From Nitrospirota bacterium (lineage in GTDB: Bacteria; Nitrospirota; Thermodesulfovibrionia; UBA6902; JAJYJJ01): a stretch of DNA of 64,000 nt. The stretch lies in contig JAJYJJ010000004.1 of the NCBI GenBank assembly GCA_021789595.1, positions 1 through 64,000 of the forward strand, given 5' to 3'. This document shows positions 37,736 to 46,551 of the stretch, piece by piece. Position 1 is the stretch's first letter. Each line of letters starts with the position of its first letter. The position numbers were made by a program, and so were the translations under genes. The notes below the pieces were generated by a model. The model did no database searches. It worked only from the letters and a program-made list of their open reading frames with translations, and was not told where the DNA came from.

Positions 37736-38815
37736 ATGATAAGGGCACCTGAATATATATGCAGCATAAGCCCCTATGTCCCTGGAAAACCCGTAGAAGA
37801 ACTCGAAAGGGAGCTTGGTATAGAGGGCTCTATAAAGCTTGCCTCCAATGAAAATCCCCTTGGACCCTCCCCTATGGCAGTTGATGCCATAAGGGGTATG
37901 CTTGGGGATCTACACAGGTATCCTGATGGCAGCGGTTTTTATCTGAAAGAGGCGCTGTCAAAGAGACTTGATATCGCCGCTGAAAAAATAATCCTGGGCA
38001 ACGGCTCGAATGAGCTTATAGAGATGGCGGTAAGAACATTCCTTACACCAGGGGATGAGGCAATTATGGCAAAGCCGTCATTTGTTGTCTATTCCATGAT
38101 TGTCCAGGCAGTGGGCGGAACACCCATCTCTGTGCCGTTACAATACTACAGACATGACCTGAAAAAGATGGCAGACATGATCACAGAAAAGACTAAGATA
38201 GTATTTATAGCCAACCCCAACAATCCGACAGGGACTATAAATAACATGGAAGAGATGGATGCATTTATGGACAGGGTTCCTGAAGGCATTCTTGTCATTG
38301 TGGATGAGGCATACTACGAATATGTCACATCCTCTGATTATCCTGATAGCATGCAATACCTCCGCGATGGAAAAGACATCCTTATCTTGAGGACATTCTC
38401 CAAGATATATGGCCTTGCAGGATTGAGGATTGGATACGGCATCTGCAAGAAAGAAATAGCAGAGATGATGAACAGGATAAGACAGCCATTTAATACAAAC
38501 TCCATTGCACAGAGGGCAGCAGTAATGGCACTTCAGGACATGGAGCATGTGATGAGATCAAGGAGGATAAACGAGGATGGCAAGAGGTTTTTATACAGGG
38601 AATTTACACAGATGGGGATTGATTATATCCCTACACAGGCAAACTTTATCTATATACCATTAAAGACCATTGATGCAATGGAGGTCTATGAGAGGCTCCT
38701 CAGAGACGGCATGATTATCAGGCCTGTTGGGAAAAATGAGATAAGGGTGACCATAGGCATCCAGAAGGAGAATGAGAGGTTTATCACTGCCTTTAAGGCA
38801 TTGTTTCGGCTATAA
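37736..38815 (+). CDS. hisC: Histidinol-phosphate aminotransferase
   Basis: This 359-residue fold-I aminotransferase has ASNENPLGPSP, the PLP lysine in RTFSKIYGLAGLRIGYG, ANPNNPTG and VDEAYYEY. Placed between pheA and aroF, it may serve as both histidinol-phosphate and aromatic aminotransferase, as HisC paralogues in such operons often do. Three bases separate it from the pheA stop. Confidence 0.9.
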   Translation: MIRAPEYICSISPYVPGKPVEELERELGIEGSIKLASNENPLGPSPMAVDAIRGMLGDLHRYPDGSGFYLKEALSKRLDIAAEKIILGNGSNELIEMAVRTFLTPGDEAIMAKPSFVVYSMIVQAVGGTPISVPLQYYRHDLKKMADMITEKTKIVFIANPNNPTGTINNMEEMDAFMDRVPEGILVIVDEAYYEYVTSSDYPDSMQYLRDGKDILILRTFSKIYGLAGLRIGYGICKKEIAEMMNRIRQPFNTNSIAQRAAVMALQDMEHVMRSRRINEDGKRFLYREFTQMGIDYIPTQANFIYIPLKTIDAMEVYERLLRDGMIIRPVGKNEIRVTIGIQKENERFITAFKALFRL

Positions 38816-38841
38816 AAATTTAGAATCTATTGGAGGAAGAT

Positions 38842-39867
38842 ATGGATATAATAGTTCTTAAGCCAACAGCAACCGAAGAGGAGCTGAGGCATATTACAAA
38901 AAAGCTTGAAAGCCGCGGGCTGAACGCAAATATCTCCAAAGGCACAGAGAGGACTATCATAGGTGTCATAGGGGATACATCAAAGATAACAGAGGAGGAA
39001 GAGGATGCCATAAGGGCAATGAGTGGCGTGGAAGAGGTGATGCGCATTCTCAAGCCCTACAAGCTTGCAAGCAGGGAATTTAAATCAGAAGATACAGTTA
39101 TAGATATTGCTGGCAGAAAGATCGGGGAGAAAAAGATTCCTGTTATTGCAGGGCCGTGTGCAGTTGAAGGAAGGACAATCCTCATGAGGATAGCTGAGGA
39201 GGTGAAGGCAGCAGGGGCAAGCTTCATAAGAGGCGGCGCATATAAGCCGAGGACATCACCTTATAGCTTTCAGGGCCTTGGAGAGGAAGGGCTAAGGTAT
39301 CTTGCAGAGGCAAGGGAAAAGACAGGGCTTCCTGTTGTAACAGAGATCATGGACCCAAGGGATCTGGATGTGATAGTGAAATACGCAGATGTAATCCAGA
39401 TTGGCGCCAGGAATATGCAGAACTTCAGGCTGCTGCTTGAGGTTGGAACTGTGGATAAACCTGTGCTCTTAAAACGAGGGCTTTCAGCAACAATAAAGGA
39501 ATGGCTTATGTCAGCAGAATACATCATGTCAAAGGGCAACCAGAATGTCATACTCTGCGAAAGGGGTATAAGGACATTTGAGACAGCCACGAGGAACACA
39601 TTAGACCTCAGCGCAGTGCCTGTGCTGAAACAGTTGACGCACCTTCCTGTTGTTGTTGACCCAAGCCATGGTGTTGGAAAATGGGACCTGGTTGCGCCCA
39701 TGGCAAAGGCTGCTGTTGCAGCCGGTGCAGACGGGCTCTTAATCGAGGTTCATTCAAATCCTGAAGAGGCCATGTCTGATGGAGAGCAGTCCCTGAAACC
39801 GGATGTCTTCAAGAGATTAATGGGGGAGCTTAAACCTATAGCTGCTGCTGTGGGAAGGGAGATATAA
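38842..39867 (+). CDS. aroF: 3-deoxy-7-phosphoheptulonate synthase (DAHP synthase, type I-beta)
   Basis: This enzyme (341 residues) condenses PEP and erythrose 4-phosphate, the first step of the shikimate pathway. Residues 1-70 form the ferredoxin-like regulatory domain of the aroF/aroG(I-beta) group ([17 protein letters not shown]). The barrel has [31 protein letters not shown] and [14 protein letters not shown] 38842 follows GGAGGA; an upstream TTG at 38830 overlaps that ribosome site and is rejected. Confidence 0.94.
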   Translation: MDIIVLKPTATEEELRHITKKLESRGLNANISKGTERTIIGVIGDTSKITEEEEDAIRAMSGVEEVMRILKPYKLASREFKSEDTVIDIAGRKIGEKKIPVIAGPCAVEGRTILMRIAEEVKAAGASFIRGGAYKPRTSPYSFQGLGEEGLRYLAEAREKTGLPVVTEIMDPRDLDVIVKYADVIQIGARNMQNFRLLLEVGTVDKPVLLKRGLSATIKEWLMSAEYIMSKGNQNVILCERGIRTFETATRNTLDLSAVPVLKQLTHLPVVVDPSHGVGKWDLVAPMAKAAVAAGADGLLIEVHSNPEEAMSDGEQSLKPDVFKRLMGELKPIAAAVGREI

Positions 39868-39890
39868 AAAACAGTTATGGGTTATAAGTG

Positions 39891-40763
39891 ATGAGTAAAG
39901 GGTTGGAGAATAAACTATTTTTTAATAAGACGACTATCATTGGTGTCGGGCTTATCGGTGCATCCTTTGCCCTTGCTTTAAGAGAAAAGGGGTTATGCGA
40001 GACCATATATGGCTATGGCAGAAAACAGGAGAATCTAAGAAGGGCAAAGGACAGAGGGATAATTGATGATTACAGCCTTGATGCCTCCAGGGCATGTGAA
40101 GGTTCTGACCTCATACTCCTGTCAACACCTGTCGGTGTATTTAAAGACATTGTTGAGAAGATAAGAGGTGCTATAAAGAAGGACGCCCTTATAACTGATG
40201 GGGGAAGTGTAAAAGGCAGGCTGGTCTATGACCTGGAGTCATTGATGCCAGAAGGGGTTTATTATGTTGGCTCCCATCCAATAGCAGGCAGCGACAGATC
40301 AGGCATTGACGATGCCAAGGCAGATCTATTCAATAATGCAAGATGTATTATTACACCAACAGAGAACTCCAATAAAGACGCACTTAAAAAAGTTATATCT
40401 GTATGGGAGGCATTCGGTGCAAGAACAGAGTTAATGGATCCCTTTAAACATGACGAGATATATGCGGTAGTCAGCCATTTCCCTCATGTTGTTGCCTATG
40501 CCATTGTAAATACAGTGTGTGACATTAATTCAAAATACATAGAATACGCAGGGCAGGGTTTTAAGGATACAACAAGGATAGCCCTTAGCTCTTCCGAGAT
40601 GTGGAGGGACATATCAGTATTCAACAAAGACAACCTAATTAAATTGTTAGGCATTTTCAGAGATAATCTTGATAAGATAGAAAAATTTCTTCAGGCAGGA
40701 GATGCCTCTAAGATTGAAGAAGAATTTTTAAGGGCACAGGAGTTGAGGAAGAGGTTGAAATAA
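39891..40763 (+). CDS. tyrA: Prephenate dehydrogenase
   Basis: TyrA (290 residues) oxidises prephenate to hydroxyphenylpyruvate for tyrosine. The NAD-binding Rossmann loop is GVGLIGASFALAL, with SHPIAGSD as a substrate-binding block, VVSHFPHVVAYA and the GFKDTTRIA segment. No ACT domain is present. It belongs with pheA-hisC-aroF; the natural next gene aroA is separated from it by a VapBC module. Confidence 0.92.
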   Translation: MSKGLENKLFFNKTTIIGVGLIGASFALALREKGLCETIYGYGRKQENLRRAKDRGIIDDYSLDASRACEGSDLILLSTPVGVFKDIVEKIRGAIKKDALITDGGSVKGRLVYDLESLMPEGVYYVGSHPIAGSDRSGIDDAKADLFNNARCIITPTENSNKDALKKVISVWEAFGARTELMDPFKHDEIYAVVSHFPHVVAYAIVNTVCDINSKYIEYAGQGFKDTTRIALSSSEMWRDISVFNKDNLIKLLGIFRDNLDKIEKFLQAGDASKIEEEFLRAQELRKRLK

Positions 40764-40838
40764 GGATTTTAAATGTCAACCTTTGAACTGGGTTCACAAA
40801 ATGGCGATGAAACGAACGAATGGGGGGTGGGGGTTTGC

Positions 40839-40877
40839 TTGACATCTGTATATAAAAAAATTAGTATATGTATATAC
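40839..40877 (+). promoter_or_regulatory. vapBC promoter with overlapping operator palindrome
   Basis: TTGACA (40839-40844) and TAGTAT (40862-40867) are separated by 17 bases, a good sigma70-type promoter. GTATAT-GT-ATATAC (40864-40877) is an inverted repeat overlapping the -10 box, where the VapBC complex would repress its own operon, as is usual for such modules. AGGAGG follows before vapB. Confidence 0.65.
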
Positions 40878-40899
40878 ATAAGAGAGGAGGGGCATTGTC

Positions 40900-41094
40900 A
40901 TGAAGCCATCGGTTAAGATGACATCAATAAGACTTGACACGAGGCTCGCCGATAACGCTATGAAGGTGCTTGGTGCAAAGAGCAGAAGCGAGGCTGTCCA
41001 CATAGCATTGCGTGAGATTGTTGCACTCAAAAGGTTTAAAGAACTGATGTTAAAGCACGGTGGAAAATTAAAGTTTGAAGCCCATGGCAGATAG
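40900..41094 (+). CDS. vapB: VapB-type antitoxin
   Basis: This 64-residue protein has a short DNA-binding fold at the N-terminus (MTSIRLDTRLADNAM, GAKSRSEAVHIALREIV) and a charged C-terminal tail that should wrap the toxin. It matches small VapB antitoxins of ribbon-helix-helix type. ATG 40900 follows GAGAGGAGG. It overlaps vapC by 11 bases, giving coupled translation. Confidence 0.82.
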   Translation: MKPSVKMTSIRLDTRLADNAMKVLGAKSRSEAVHIALREIVALKRFKELMLKHGGKLKFEAHGR

Positions 41095-41494
41095 GATTAT
41101 CATATTTGATACATCAATTTTTATAGACCATCTAAGGACAAATAAATACACTGCTCATTTTCAAAACCTGGAGGGCATTATAAGGAACTCTTCGGTTGTT
41201 CTGTCCGAACTTTTGCGCGGTGCTACAAAAGAAGCCGAAATAGCCTTTGTGCATGTTCTGGCCAGAAATCATCCCATACTTACTCCTACAGAGAAAAACT
41301 GGCTCGAATCAGGCGAAATGCTATCGAAGGCATATAAAGATAAGGGGTTTTCTCCCGAGAAGCTGAGGGATCTGCATTTTGACATGTTAATAGCACTTAC
41401 CGCAAGAAACTACGGTGCAACAATTATAACTTCTAATAAAACGGATTTTGAACTTATAAGGTCGTATAAAGATTTTTATCTTGAAATCTGGTGA
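41084..41494 (+). CDS. vapC: VapC-type PIN-domain ribonuclease toxin
   Basis: This 136-residue PIN-domain protein has the acidic residues expected for metal-dependent RNase activity: IIFDTSIFIDHL (D), LSELLRGA (E) and DLHFDMLIALTA plus TSNKTDFELI (D). VapC toxins cut tRNA or rRNA. ATG 41084 fits the PIN start; an in-frame TTG at 41075 is possible. It sits with vapB between tyrA and aroA. Confidence 0.88.
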   Translation: MADRIIIFDTSIFIDHLRTNKYTAHFQNLEGIIRNSSVVLSELLRGATKEAEIAFVHVLARNHPILTPTEKNWLESGEMLSKAYKDKGFSPEKLRDLHFDMLIALTARNYGATIITSNKTDFELIRSYKDFYLEIW

Positions 41495-41510
41495 TGGTAG
41501 AAAGAAAACA

Positions 41511-42836
41511 ATGAATCGCGTTGAACTTAAAAAAGTGAAATCCTTAAAAGGCGAGATAACGCCGCCGCCTGATAAATCAATTTCTCACAGGGCAGTGATG
41601 TTTGCATCCATAGCAGAGGGGAAAAGCATTGTGAGAAATTTTCTATGGGCTGAGGATCCTATAAACACTATGAATGCAATGAGGATGCTGGGGGTCGAGA
41701 TAGAGCAGCCATCAGCCATCAGCCATCAGCCATCAGCCATTGTAATTCACGGCCAAGGATTACATGGACTTAGAGAGCCCTTTGATGTAATAAACTGCGG
41801 AAATTCAGGCACAACCATGAGACTCATATCAGGCATTTTAGCAGGCAATCCATTCTTTACAGTCCTTACAGGTGATGATTCATTAAAGCAGAGACCTATG
41901 GCGAGGGTGATTAATCCTCTTCAAGAGATGGGGGCAGACATATTTGCAAGAAACAATGATAAATATCCTCCGATTGCTATAAAAGGCGGAGGAGTAAAAG
42001 GGATAACCTGTAAGATGCCCATTGCCTCTGCGCAGGTGAAGTCATGCCTGATCCTGGCAGGGCTGTATGCAGACGGCACAACAATTATCACAGAGCCTCA
42101 GAAATCCCGTGACCATACAGAGAGGATGCTTAAGGCAATGGGGGCGGATATTGAGGTTGATGGACTAACAATAAAAGTCAGAGGTCAGAGGTCAGAGGTC
42201 AGAGGTCAGGAACTGAACCCTCTCGACATAACGATACCTGCTGATTTTTCATCTGCTGCATTTTTTATCGTAGCAGCATTGATGGTTCCTGATTCAGAGG
42301 TTTTAATAAAAGGTGTTGGCATAAATCCAACAAGAACAGGTTTATTGGATGTAATAAAAGATATGGGCGGTAATCTGAGGATTGAAAATATCAGGGATGT
42401 TTCTGGAGAGCCTGTAGCAGATATTTACTGCAGGACTGCAAGCAGTCTGAAGGCTGTAAAAATAGGTGCTGATATTATGCCATCTTTAATAGACGAATTC
42501 CCGATCTTATGTGTCCTTGCAGCTCAGGCTGATGGCATCTCAGAGATAAGAGGTGCAGAAGAATTGAGAGTGAAGGAATCTGACAGGATAAAGGTAATGG
42601 CTGAAGGGCTGAGAAGGATTGGGGTGGAGGTAGAAGAGCTGCCTGACGGTATGGTTATACACGGTACAACACATCTTAAAGGTGCAACTATAGAAAGCCA
42701 TGGAGACCACAGGGTAGCAATGGCCTTCAGCATCGCAGGGCTTTTATCAGAGGACAGGATAACAATAAAGGATACTGCCTGTATTGATACATCCTTCCCT
42801 GAATTCTTTAACTACATCGAAAGGCTAATTGACTGA
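41511..42836 (+). CDS. aroA: 3-phosphoshikimate 1-carboxyvinyltransferase (EPSP synthase)
   Basis: AroA (441 residues) transfers enolpyruvate from PEP to shikimate 3-phosphate. PDKSISHRAVM, NCGNSGTTMRL, LTGDDSLKQRPM, SAQVKSCLILAGL and ESDRIKVMAEGLR are family blocks. Two heptanucleotide tandem arrays insert low-complexity peptide in frame: residues about 66-77 (SAISHQPSAI) and about 223-233 (VRGQRSEVRGQ). Both lie in places where the enzyme tolerates loops, so activity is likely kept. ATG 41511 fits the family start; the frame stays open 10 codons upstream. Its TGA overlaps the cmk CTG start. Confidence 0.92.
   Translation: MNRVELKKVKSLKGEITPPPDKSISHRAVMFASIAEGKSIVRNFLWAEDPINTMNAMRMLGVEIEQPSAISHQPSAIVIHGQGLHGLREPFDVINCGNSGTTMRLISGILAGNPFFTVLTGDDSLKQRPMARVINPLQEMGADIFARNNDKYPPIAIKGGGVKGITCKMPIASAQVKSCLILAGLYADGTTIITEPQKSRDHTERMLKAMGADIEVDGLTIKVRGQRSEVRGQELNPLDITIPADFSSAAFFIVAALMVPDSEVLIKGVGINPTRTGLLDVIKDMGGNLRIENIRDVSGEPVADIYCRTASSLKAVKIGADIMPSLIDEFPILCVLAAQADGISEIRGAEELRVKESDRIKVMAEGLRRIGVEVEELPDGMVIHGTTHLKGATIESHGDHRVAMAFSIAGLLSEDRITIKDTACIDTSFPEFFNYIERLID
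41706..41740 (+). repeat. Tandem CAGCCAT heptamer array inside aroA
   Basis: Five exact copies of CAGCCAT run from 41706 to 41740. Because 7 is not a multiple of 3, three copies encode one 7-residue period (SAISHQP). The array adds about 11 residues to a surface region of EPSP synthase without breaking the frame. Confidence 0.95.
42177..42210 (+). repeat. Tandem GTCAGAG heptamer array inside aroA
   Basis: Four exact copies of GTCAGAG and a partial fifth (GTCAGG) occupy 42177-42210. It encodes a VRGQRSE-type peptide in frame. The unit differs from the first array in the same gene, so the two expansions are independent. Confidence 0.95.
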
Positions 42837-43489
42837 TACTAAGGGATGATGTAATCACTATAGACGGGCCGTCAGGCGCAGGGAAAACTACAATTGCAAG
42901 GCTCCTTGCTCAAAGACTTGGCTATACATATCTTGATACAGGCGCCATATACAGGGCAGTTGCCCTCAGGTTCAGGGACAACGGCATTCCCCTTGATAAC
43001 GAAGAGGAGATAAGGAATGAGATAAGGACAATGAGGATCAGGTTTCTCAATGCACGGATTGAGGTTGACGGTATAGATATTACAGATGAGATACGAGGTA
43101 CTGAGATCAGCGAGCTTTCCTCAAAGGTATCTGCAATAAAGGCAGTGAGAGAGGAGCTCTTCCACATCCAGAGGAGCTTTGCGGAGGCAGGAAAGACCAT
43201 ACTTGAGGGAAGGGATACAGGCACGGTTATATTTCCTGAGGCGGGAAATAAGTTCTTCCTCGATGCATCAATAGAGGAAAGGGGAAGGAGAAGGTTTGCC
43301 GAGCAGAAAGATAAGGCCGTAGATATTGAAGATACCATAGAGGCCATGATGCAAAGGGATGAGAGGGACTCTAAAAGGGCAATAGCGCCGCTCAGGCCGG
43401 CAGATGATGCCGTCTATATAGACACAACAGGGCTTGGCATAGAGGATGTTATATCAAGGATTCTAAGGGTGCTGGGCAGGGATCCATAA
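42833..43489 (+). CDS. cmk: Cytidylate kinase with a CTG start
   Basis: Cmk (218 residues) phosphorylates CMP and dCMP. The P-loop ITIDGPSGAGKTTIARLL, YLDTGAIYRAVAL and the later GRDTGTVIFPEA block are family hallmarks. The P-loop is encoded from about 42854, but the frame has no ATG, GTG or TTG after the TGA at 42830-42832. CTG 42833 is the only plausible start; it overlaps the aroA TGA as CTGA and has GAAAGG eight bases upstream. The first ATG, at 43031, would remove the P-loop. Length from CTG is normal for the family. Confidence 0.92.
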   Translation: MILRDDVITIDGPSGAGKTTIARLLAQRLGYTYLDTGAIYRAVALRFRDNGIPLDNEEEIRNEIRTMRIRFLNARIEVDGIDITDEIRGTEISELSSKVSAIKAVREELFHIQRSFAEAGKTILEGRDTGTVIFPEAGNKFFLDASIEERGRRRFAEQKDKAVDIEDTIEAMMQRDERDSKRAIAPLRPADDAVYIDTTGLGIEDVISRILRVLGRDP

Positions 43490-43511
43490 GGCCAGGCATT
43501 GTTTCCACTGT

Positions 43512-44132
43512 ATGGGTTATAATTATGGCAAGGGTTTTGAAGGTCTTTTTTACAGGTTTGTAAAAGGCCTTGCCTATGTGTTATTCAGGGTACTGTTCAG
43601 GATCGAGGTAAGGGGGATTGAAAATCTTCCCATGGAAGGAGGGATTGTGGTGGCATCAAACCATGTAAGCTTTCTTGACCCGCCTGCCCTTGGTGCAGTC
43701 CTTCCGAGGAAGGCAAACTTTATGGCAAGGAAAGGACTGTTTGGCATCCCCATACTCGGCAGCTTAATAAGGCCATTTGCCTTTCCTGTTGACAGACAAA
43801 AGACAATGCCTTCAACAATAAAGACGGCCATTGGAAAGCTGTCAGAAGGAGAGCTTCTGGTTATCTTTCCTGAGGGCAGAAGAAGCCATGACGGAAGACT
43901 GCTTGAACCAAAAAAAGGTGTCGGGATGATTGTTGCAATCAGCAAGGCCCGGGTAATGCCTGTCTTTATCAAGGGCACGGATAAGGCCCTGCCTGTTGGT
44001 GCTGGATTTATCAGGCCTGCAAAGGTTATTATACAATTTGGTGAACTTCTTGACCTTTCATCTATGGGAAACCATAACGATATAAGTTCTGAAATAATGA
44101 AGGCTATCGAGGCGTTGAGATGGAGATCTTAG
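43512..44132 (+). CDS. plsC: 1-acyl-sn-glycerol-3-phosphate acyltransferase
   Basis: PlsC (206 residues) makes phosphatidic acid. The catalytic NHVSFLDP (H-X4-D) block is at about residues 50-57, and FPEGRRSHDG is the substrate-binding block. The N-terminal amphipathic/hydrophobic region (YRFVKGLAYVLFRVLFRIEV) should associate with the inner membrane. It overlaps ispH by 13 bases. Its place between cmk and ispH is common in several phyla. Confidence 0.9.
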   Translation: MGYNYGKGFEGLFYRFVKGLAYVLFRVLFRIEVRGIENLPMEGGIVVASNHVSFLDPPALGAVLPRKANFMARKGLFGIPILGSLIRPFAFPVDRQKTMPSTIKTAIGKLSEGELLVIFPEGRRSHDGRLLEPKKGVGMIVAISKARVMPVFIKGTDKALPVGAGFIRPAKVIIQFGELLDLSSMGNHNDISSEIMKAIEALRWRS

Positions 44133-44992
44133 TGGCCAAAAGGGCAGGTTTTTGCTTTGGCGTTAAGAGGGCAATAAATATGGCCTTTGAAGCGGCAGAC
44201 GAGCATCAGGATGGAATCTATACCCTGGGGCCGTTAATACATAACCCCCAGGTGGTTGAAAGGCTTTCAAAACAGGGGGTAATGCCCATAGAAGATATTA
44301 ATGCAGAAGGGATAAGGAAATTGATTATAAGGTCACATGGGGTTCCGCCAAGGTTATATGAAGATGCTATAAATGCAGGTTGTAGTATAATAGATGCCAC
44401 ATGCCCGTTTGTAAAAAAGGCACAGAATTATGCAAAGGGTCTCAGGGAAGATGGTTATCAGGTTGTTATCTTAGGCGATAGGCGCCACCCAGAGGTAGAG
44501 GGGCTGCTTGGCTTTGCAGGTGATGATGCAATAGTTTTAAATGGACAGACCCCTATCCCCCCGCTTGGGAAAAAGGTGGGCATAGTCGTTCAGACGACAC
44601 AACCCATAGAAAAACTCAAGGTCCTCGTATGCGATATTATAGAGCGTGTGGAAGAGGTGAAGGTTTATAATACAATATGCGACTCAGCCGCTATGAGGCT
44701 TGAAGAGACAAAGGATCTGGCAGAGGAGGTAGATGCTGTTATAGTCGTTGGAGGGAAAAACAGCGCCAATACCACGCAGCTTGCAAACCTCTGCAGGTCA
44801 ATTGGTGTGAAGACATACCATATAGAGATGGCATCTGAGATAGAGTCTGATTGGTTTCATTCAGCAGAGAGGATTGGAATAACAGGGGGGGCATCCACCC
44901 CAAACTGGATAATTGACGAGGTCATAGACATGCTTAAAGAAATCTTTTCAGGAGGCAATATAAATATATGGAGTTTCAAAGGGAAGAATTAG
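44120..44992 (+). CDS. ispH: 4-hydroxy-3-methylbut-2-enyl diphosphate reductase
   Basis: IspH (290 residues) is the iron-sulfur enzyme of the last MEP-pathway step, giving IPP and DMAPP. The three cluster cysteines are in KRAGFCFGVKRA (C12), IDATCPFVKKA and CDSAAMRLEET. The conserved GGASTPNWIID is near the end. It overlaps plsC at its start and rpsA by 25 bases at its end, so translation of plsC-ispH-rpsA is likely coupled. Confidence 0.95.
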   Translation: MEILVAKRAGFCFGVKRAINMAFEAADEHQDGIYTLGPLIHNPQVVERLSKQGVMPIEDINAEGIRKLIIRSHGVPPRLYEDAINAGCSIIDATCPFVKKAQNYAKGLREDGYQVVILGDRRHPEVEGLLGFAGDDAIVLNGQTPIPPLGKKVGIVVQTTQPIEKLKVLVCDIIERVEEVKVYNTICDSAAMRLEETKDLAEEVDAVIVVGGKNSANTTQLANLCRSIGVKTYHIEMASEIESDWFHSAERIGITGGASTPNWIIDEVIDMLKEIFSGGNINIWSFKGKN

Positions 44993-46551
44993 AAAAACTT
45001 TATTCAGAGTCCTTCAGGAGGCTTGAGGAGGGAGCTATACTGAAAGGTAAAATCCTTAAGGTGAATAACGACGGGGTTATAGTTGATATAGGCTATAAGT
45101 CCGAGGGCTTTATACCTATCGAGGAATTTACTGAGGATGAATTAAGCACAATACAGCCTGATGATGAAATAGAGGTTTATGTTAGTGGCATAAGGGATTC
45201 TGAAGGCACAGTAAACCTATCAAGGGAAAAGGCATTAAAGATAAAGACATGGGATCTCATAGATGAGGCCATGGCAAAGGGCTCTCCAATAGAAGGGAAG
45301 GTTGTTGGGAAGGTCAAAGGGGGGCTGTCTGTGGATATATCAGGTGTAAAGGCATTCCTGCCGGGCTCCCAGATAGACCTGAAAGCTGTCAGGGATACCA
45401 ACCGACTCATGGGCCAGGTATTAAGCTTCAAGGTCTTAAAGGTAAATCCAAGGAGGTCAAACATAATAATCTCCCGCAGGGCAATCTTAGAAGAAGAGAG
45501 AAGGAAACTAAAAGAGGATACACTCTTAAAGATAAAAGAAGGCGCCATTGTTAATGGGGTAGTGAAAAATATCACGGATTACGGTGCATTTATAGACCTG
45601 GGCGGCATTGATGGCCTTCTTCATATCTCGGATATGTCATGGGGCAGGATTGGGCATCCATCAGAGCTTTTTAAGGTTGGCGATAATGTTGAGGTAATGG
45701 TGTTGAAATTTGACAGCGATAATGAACGGGTGACCCTTGGATATAAACAGAAAAAACAAGACCCATGGCTGACTGTGCAGGAGAAACACCCTGTTGGCAA
45801 AAAGATAAAGGGCAGGGTAATAAACATCACGGATTATGGGGCATTTGTTGAGATAGAGGATGGCCTTGAAGGCCTTGTGCATGTAACAGAGATGGACTGG
45901 TCTGAGAAATTGAAACACCCCTCGAAATATGTATCAGAGGGTGATGAGGTAGAGGCTGTTGTCATCAAGATAGAGAAGGAAGAACGAAGAATATCCCTCA
46001 GTATAAGGCGGCTGAAGCCAAGCCCGTGGGAGCTTGTTGCACAGAGATACAGGGTTGGACAGAAGATTGCCGGCAGGGTCAGGAGTTTTACAGAGTTTGG
46101 TGCATTCATAGGCCTCGATGAAGGAGTTGATGCCCTCCTGCATATATCCGACATGTCGTGGACAAGGCACATAAAACATCCCTCAGAGATACTTAAAAAA
46201 GGGCAGAAGATAGAGGCAATTGTCATTAACATAGAGCCTGAGAAAGAGAGGATGGCCCTTGGGATAAAACAGCTTACTCCTGACCCGTGGCTTGAGGAGA
46301 TACCGATGACATTCAGGCTCAGCGACCGTGTAAAGGGGAAGGTTGTAAAGATTGCCGATTTTGGAATCTTTATAGAGCTCGAAGGAGGGGTTGAAGGGCT
46401 GATATATTCCTCGGAGATAGAAAAACCTGCTTCTAAAAAGTTGGAGGAGATTGCAAAGATTGGCGATGAACTTGAGGCAAGGATAATAAAGGTGGACACC
46501 AGCGAGAGGAAGATTGGCCTGAGTATGCGGTCCAGGGAGGAAGGAAGATGA
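44968..46551 (+). CDS. rpsA: 30S ribosomal protein S1
   Basis: S1 (527 residues) helps mRNA bind the ribosome. Six S1 RNA-binding domains follow one another at about residues 17-86, 104-170, 188-258, 275-345, 362-432 and 448-518. The repeated phrase ITDYGAF / TEFGAF and the LLHISDMSW blocks mark them. AGGAGG lies 12 bases before ATG 44968. It ends by overlapping the sppA start. Confidence 0.96.
   Translation: MEFQREELEKLYSESFRRLEEGAILKGKILKVNNDGVIVDIGYKSEGFIPIEEFTEDELSTIQPDDEIEVYVSGIRDSEGTVNLSREKALKIKTWDLIDEAMAKGSPIEGKVVGKVKGGLSVDISGVKAFLPGSQIDLKAVRDTNRLMGQVLSFKVLKVNPRRSNIIISRRAILEEERRKLKEDTLLKIKEGAIVNGVVKNITDYGAFIDLGGIDGLLHISDMSWGRIGHPSELFKVGDNVEVMVLKFDSDNERVTLGYKQKKQDPWLTVQEKHPVGKKIKGRVINITDYGAFVEIEDGLEGLVHVTEMDWSEKLKHPSKYVSEGDEVEAVVIKIEKEERRISLSIRRLKPSPWELVAQRYRVGQKIAGRVRSFTEFGAFIGLDEGVDALLHISDMSWTRHIKHPSEILKKGQKIEAIVINIEPEKERMALGIKQLTPDPWLEEIPMTFRLSDRVKGKVVKIADFGIFIELEGGVEGLIYSSEIEKPASKKLEEIAKIGDELEARIIKVDTSERKIGLSMRSREEGR

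Noticed and set aside
43031-43489. cmk starting at the first ATG (43031)
   Set aside because: This would remove the P-loop and first 66 residues that match the family; CTG 42833 gives a full-length kinase.
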